A DNA stretch of 44,491 nt from Bacillota bacterium (lineage in GTDB: Bacteria; Bacillota; Clostridia; Christensenellales; UBA1242): contig WRAD01000006.1 of assembly GCA_009780375.1 (NCBI GenBank), positions 1 through 44,491 on the forward strand. Direction: 5' to 3'. This document shows positions 41,266-44,491 of the stretch, in pieces (position 1 is the first letter of the stretch; each line of letters opens with the position of its first letter). The notes beneath the pieces are model-generated. The model saw only the letters and a list, made by a program, of their open reading frames with translations, ran no database searches and was not told the DNA's origin. The position numbers were made by a program, and so were the translations under genes.

Positions 41266-43797
41266 CTACCCAACCCTTCCGCGTTGGTCTTCAAGAAACC
41301 AAGTGCCAAGGCCATCTCTTGCAAATACATCTATTGACATGTTGTTGAAAAAGAACTGGGCAGAGCCATTCATGCTTCTCCCAACTATTGTTCCTAATTG
41401 TCCATAATTACGTGTATTAAGCATATCAAACAACAAACTTCCTACTCGATTATTATGTATCGTTCCACTATCATGAAACCCAACAATTCCCCCGATGCTT
41501 CGATTTGTGCTTGACCGCCAGTACCATGTAATTGCAAGATTCTCAATGTCATCTCCTCCAAAAACTCGGTTATTGTATATTGTTCCGCCGTACATAGTTC
41601 CTGCTATTCCGCCTATGTCGCCATTGCCACCTATCTCAAAGTCACTTACTCTTGAATTTCTTATTATTCCATGGCTCTCGCCCGCTATCATCCCGATTGT
41701 TGACCTGTCCCTGTTCACCTCTATTGTATTTCTGTTTGCCCCAACAGGTGTGACTATGTTCACATTTTCAATTATCCCGCCCTGACGCAAGAAACCTGTC
41801 ACAAGTCCGGCAACTATCCAACCGCTGCCGTTATGGTTTACCCCTATGTCTATTTGTGCATTTTCAATACCAAGATTTCGTACCGTCCCATACAATCTGG
41901 CAAAAAGCCCAAGACCAGTGTGTTCGCCGACACTTGCCCCACTCCTATTTATTCGAAGTCCGCTTAGTGTATACCCATTGCCATCCAGCGTGCCGTGGAA
42001 TGCAGGGATTGGTGTCCAATTCATTGGAATAATTACCCCGAAAAGTCGCTGACGCATATCTATGTTATTGGTCAATATGAAGTTACCATTAGGATAATTT
42101 CTTATATTGCTTAGTTCCTGAACCGTGGATATTGGCGTCGGTTGCTCGTTCGAATCTATCTCCGTTGCGTTTATTATAATCGCATTTGCACCTATGTAAC
42201 TGCCCCACGAACTTGTTATATTTAATCGTATTATATTCGTACGCACGCCACCTACTTGGATGACGCTTCGCCCTGCATTCTGGTTCACCCCCGTAAATGG
42301 TTGACCCAGTGACACGTTACCACTTCCGGTAAAATGGGCGTTATGAGTTCTGTGGTTTCCACCAGAAAAACGATTATAAAACGTAAGCCTATTTATAATC
42401 AAAGTCTCGTGCAAGGTTATTTGTATCCATCCCGATCTTGCGTTTTTTGTCCACTGTGCCGCACCAAAGCCCGCCGCATTACCCGGCCCAACATCACCTA
42501 CCCATCCATCGAAGGCACCAAAAGGATCCCGCCCTTCTATATTCCCACTTGCCGTTATTATTCCATATTCATTACTACTGCTAGACCATAGTGGTTGTGA
42601 CCAACCAACATTCCAATAATCTGCTTCAACAGTAACGTCTAATGCTTCTATTATATTTGTAATCTTACTTGCTCCTCCTCTAGAGGCAAAGTGTGTTGCA
42701 ATTAAAATATAATTTTGCCCTATTTTAGCATATACTGGACCCCCACTATCTCCAGGACTTGAAAAAGCAGTATGTCTAATCTGATCGTTGAAATGCCTTG
42801 TACTTCCATCATAAAATCCAGTTACAATTATATCTTCTCTTATAACAGATACATACCCCTCAGAGCGCCCAGTCGTATCCCCAAACAAAACAATAGGCAT
42901 TCCTTCAACAATCTCATCCCGTGTCGAAATTTGCAAAGTTCTTGGCACAACACGCCCTCTTCTATAAAAAGCTGACGAAGTAAATTCCCAAGTATTAGTA
43001 CTATAAAATGGTATAAATGTGGAATCTGCTACACCCTCCATTATGTATTGAACTCTTCTACCTATATGCAATCCATGGTGCGAGGCAAATCTACCTGCAG
43101 GAACATTATGAGCATTAGTTAATATCCCTCTTCTCCCAGTACGATTACATGTTGCCTTGGCTGAAATAGTTCCTCGTGCAGTAGCAAAAAAATTTACAGG
43201 TATGGTTATACGCTCTCCTGCATGAACTGCCCTAAATCCTTCCACAGAGGAAGCATCTTCTAAAATAAAATTCACTATCTGTCTTTCAAAAAAATATAAC
43301 TGTCCCATATGTATAAGTATTTGATATGTATATATTTTACTTGTTAATCCTACTTGTACTTGATTATATCTTTGAGTTATGCCCACTCTTACAATAGAAT
43401 ACTGAGGCATTAAAGATACAATTAACATTCTTACATCATTTAACTTGTTATATGAAAATTGCTTGCTTTTATATTCAACTCTCCGATCCCTAGTATAATA
43501 ATTATCATCATTGGTCACACCTACATTCAAATAACCACCTTTACAATACCAAACACCTGCAAATTGTTCACTATAAACCTGCTCTTCGCCATTTCTTCCT
43601 CGTATTCCTTGTCTATATCTTTGCAATACGTCCGTTACTAGCGATGCACTTTTTTCTAAGTTAGAATTTAAAATTGTTTCATTTTCAAATGCTTTAACCA
43701 AATGATTACTTTCATAATCACCACTAAAAGTAAATATTATTAAACTGAAAACTAGAACTGTCACCAAAAAATATGGTAATTTACTTATCTTCTTCAT
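41266..43797 (-). CDS. Secreted trypsin-like protease with discoidin and GLUG domains
   Basis: An 843-residue exported protein. Hydrophobic segment at about 8-26. Trypsin-like domain at about 195-390: catalytic His in TNAHN (about 230), probable Asp at about 258 and Ser in SPGDSGGP (about 351). A discoidin/F5-8C-like domain follows (about 405-547, with FGAFDGWVGD and FGAAQWTK), then a GLUG-type beta-helix (about 555-825, ISTVQELSNI, FHGTLDGNGYTLSGL, GGIAGTMYGG and GGIVGFHDSG). The protease half is clearly more AT-rich than the discoidin/GLUG half, with a change near 42540, suggesting a chimaera. The ATG overlaps the stop of the preceding gene (TAATG), with AAGGAG upstream. Confidence 0.8.
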   Translation of the reverse strand: MKKISKLPYFLVTVLVFSLIIFTFSGDYESNHLVKAFENETILNSNLEKSASLVTDVLQRYRQGIRGRNGEEQVYSEQFAGVWYCKGGYLNVGVTNDDNYYTRDRRVEYKSKQFSYNKLNDVRMLIVSLMPQYSIVRVGITQRYNQVQVGLTSKIYTYQILIHMGQLYFFERQIVNFILEDASSVEGFRAVHAGERITIPVNFFATARGTISAKATCNRTGRRGILTNAHNVPAGRFASHHGLHIGRRVQYIMEGVADSTFIPFYSTNTWEFTSSAFYRRGRVVPRTLQISTRDEIVEGMPIVLFGDTTGRSEGYVSVIREDIIVTGFYDGSTRHFNDQIRHTAFSSPGDSGGPVYAKIGQNYILIATHFASRGGASKITNIIEALDVTVEADYWNVGWSQPLWSSSSNEYGIITASGNIEGRDPFGAFDGWVGDVGPGNAAGFGAAQWTKNARSGWIQITLHETLIINRLTFYNRFSGGNHRTHNAHFTGSGNVSLGQPFTGVNQNAGRSVIQVGGVRTNIIRLNITSSWGSYIGANAIIINATEIDSNEQPTPISTVQELSNIRNYPNGNFILTNNIDMRQRLFGVIIPMNWTPIPAFHGTLDGNGYTLSGLRINRSGASVGEHTGLGLFARLYGTVRNLGIENAQIDIGVNHNGSGWIVAGLVTGFLRQGGIIENVNIVTPVGANRNTIEVNRDRSTIGMIAGESHGIIRNSRVSDFEIGGNGDIGGIAGTMYGGTIYNNRVFGGDDIENLAITWYWRSSTNRSIGGIVGFHDSGTIHNNRVGSLLFDMLNTRNYGQLGTIVGRSMNGSAQFFFNNMSIDVFARDGLGTWFLEDQRGRVG
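42446..42519. repeat. 74-bp discoidin segment repeated at 44416-44489
   Basis: The stretch from TTTGTCCACTGTGCCGCACC to GGCACC reappears at 44416-44489 in the same orientation with about six mismatches. It encodes GAFDGWVGDVGPGN and FGAAQWTK. Confidence 0.85.
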
Positions 43798-44267
43798 TAT
43801 TCTATCTCCTTAACAATTATTGTTAGTTGATTTGATATGATACGAAAGTGATTTCTGTGTGGATTTCGCCGTAAACTAAAACTTGCGAATACTTCCAATT
43901 CAAATTCACCTACAGGTAAATGTGAACCAATTACTTTAGTATATTTATTTATTGCATTTGGTCTTATAATGGCATTTATTGCTATTTCTGGATATGATCC
44001 ATCGTAGATTGTTCCAGGTATATAAACGTGAACTAAATTAAATGAGCGCACTATTCTTATTTTTCTATTTGTCAAATTTTTGAATAAAATTTCTACTTTT
44101 ATGTCTTCTCCTTTGGCAAACTCTTCATCGACAATTGAAACCACAATTGCAAAATCATTTTCTGTCAAAACAAACTCTCTATTAACCGCCAATCCAATTC
44201 CCGCACCAAGCCCAGCAAGCAATATGATAATGGCACCCAAAGCAATTAAGATTTTAATTCTTTTCAT
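43797..44267 (-). CDS. Membrane-anchored Ig-like protein, possible protease partner
   Basis: Predicted 156-residue protein. One membrane segment (about 5-27) is followed by a beta-sandwich-like domain: KGEDIKVEILFKNLTNRKI, HVYIPGTIYDG, LPVGEFELEVFASFSL and QLTIIVKEIE. The order resembles proteins of the intracellular proteinase inhibitor BsuPI group, although similarity is low and this is an inference. The stop overlaps the ATG of the trypsin-like gene by one nucleotide, so the two proteins are made in step. ATG 44267 lies five nucleotides after GATACT; the longer reading from 44282 has no support. Confidence 0.5.
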   Translation of the reverse strand: MKRIKILIALGAIIILLAGLGAGIGLAVNREFVLTENDFAIVVSIVDEEFAKGEDIKVEILFKNLTNRKIRIVRSFNLVHVYIPGTIYDGSYPEIAINAIIRPNAINKYTKVIGSHLPVGEFELEVFASFSLRRNPHRNHFRIISNQLTIIVKEIE

Positions 44268-44312
44268 ATTCAAGTATCGCACTTATTAATATATTCGTCA
44301 AGCGATATTTTA

Positions 44313-44491
44313 TTATAACTTAATATAATTTCTTTCGCATCCACAATCTATCATATAATTTAACCTTAATTCCACCCACGCAGGCATCATACTCAGGAAC
44401 ATATTTGATGCAGACTTTGTCCACTGTGCCGCACCGAATCCCGATGCATTTCCCGGCCCAACATCACCTACCCATCCATCAAAGGCACCCC
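44313..44491 (-). pseudogene. Truncated second copy of the discoidin module (runs off window)
   Basis: An open frame entering from the right edge reads GAFDGWVGDVGPGN and FGAAQWTKSAS, almost the same as the discoidin part of the protease gene, then departs into an unrelated 30-residue tail (NMFLSMMP, ending RNYIKL) and stops at 44313-44315. The normal continuation of the domain (GWIQITLHETLI) is missing. It is most likely the 3'-truncated remnant of an older discoidin/GLUG gene; the 5' part lies beyond 44491. Confidence 0.65.
44416..44489. repeat. Second copy of the 74-bp discoidin segment
   Basis: Partner of 42446-42519 in direct orientation, about 92 percent identical by eye. The last bases of the window still match, so the repeat may extend to the right. 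Confidence 0.85.

Overview
The window looks like a chromosomal stretch of an uncultured, AT-rich, spore-forming Bacillota, most likely of the class Clostridia. The sporulation sigma factor SigG (26967-27731) is the strongest sign. A SpoVD-type penicillin-binding protein, a YtxC-like sporulation protein, a DacF-type carboxypeptidase and a free-standing PolC N-terminal region (PolC being the Gram-positive replicase) agree with it. No rRNA, CRISPR array, transposase or integrase was found. The lineage below class level cannot be read from the sequence.

Layout. 1-230: terminators and two tandem copies of a short repeated element (CTAGG element). 215-5037 (minus): a compact phage-type structural cassette with scaffold-like protein, HK97-type capsid protein, two small neck-like proteins, a nozzle-like protein and a fibre-like protein, but no portal, terminase, integrase or lysis gene. 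5245-6919 (minus): two tandem SurE-like proteins with altered metal sites. 7035-14728 (minus): a large secreted GLUG/InlB-repeat protein, an endonuclease IV homologue, a one-chain ABC exporter and MtaB. 14849-19910 (plus): ThrS without a TGS domain, an S51 peptidase, PfkA and FtsY, with a small reverse-strand gene lying between 18-bp direct repeats of the pfkA 3' end. 19916-21196: DacF. 21311-22355: a Cys-rich and a His-rich protein, probably spore related. 22422-23105: a YgjP-type metallopeptidase gene broken by an in-frame TAA. 23095-25429 (minus): YtxC-like, PolC-N-like and GNAT genes. 25464-26934: divergent XRE regulators with three operators, then a HepT/MntA-type toxin-antitoxin pair whose antitoxin carries a RelB/DinJ head. 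26967-35393: SigG, SpoVD, RseP, a DEAD-box helicase, two membrane proteins and a MarR regulator. 35465-35659: a third complete CTAGG element and tRNA-Met. 35745-41263: DUF4177 protein, RluB, LtaS-like synthase, Ogg, signal peptidase I and a Nudix hydrolase. 41266-44491: a trypsin-like/discoidin/GLUG protein coupled to a small Ig-like protein, then a truncated second copy of the discoidin module running off the window.

Two patterns cut across the window. First, many genes that begin a transcription unit have a TATAAT-like -10 box only 5-7 nt before the start codon and no Shine-Dalgarno, while internal genes have good AGGAGG sites; leaderless mRNAs therefore look common. Second, a motif reading GTCTAGG(A/G)A(C/T)TAT on the minus strand recurs at least five times, always in the same orientation and usually just after a T-tract. 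Three copies continue into a second CTAGG box and a covarying terminator hairpin, and copies lie at both ends of the phage cassette. Together with that cassette, this is the best candidate for something undescribed.
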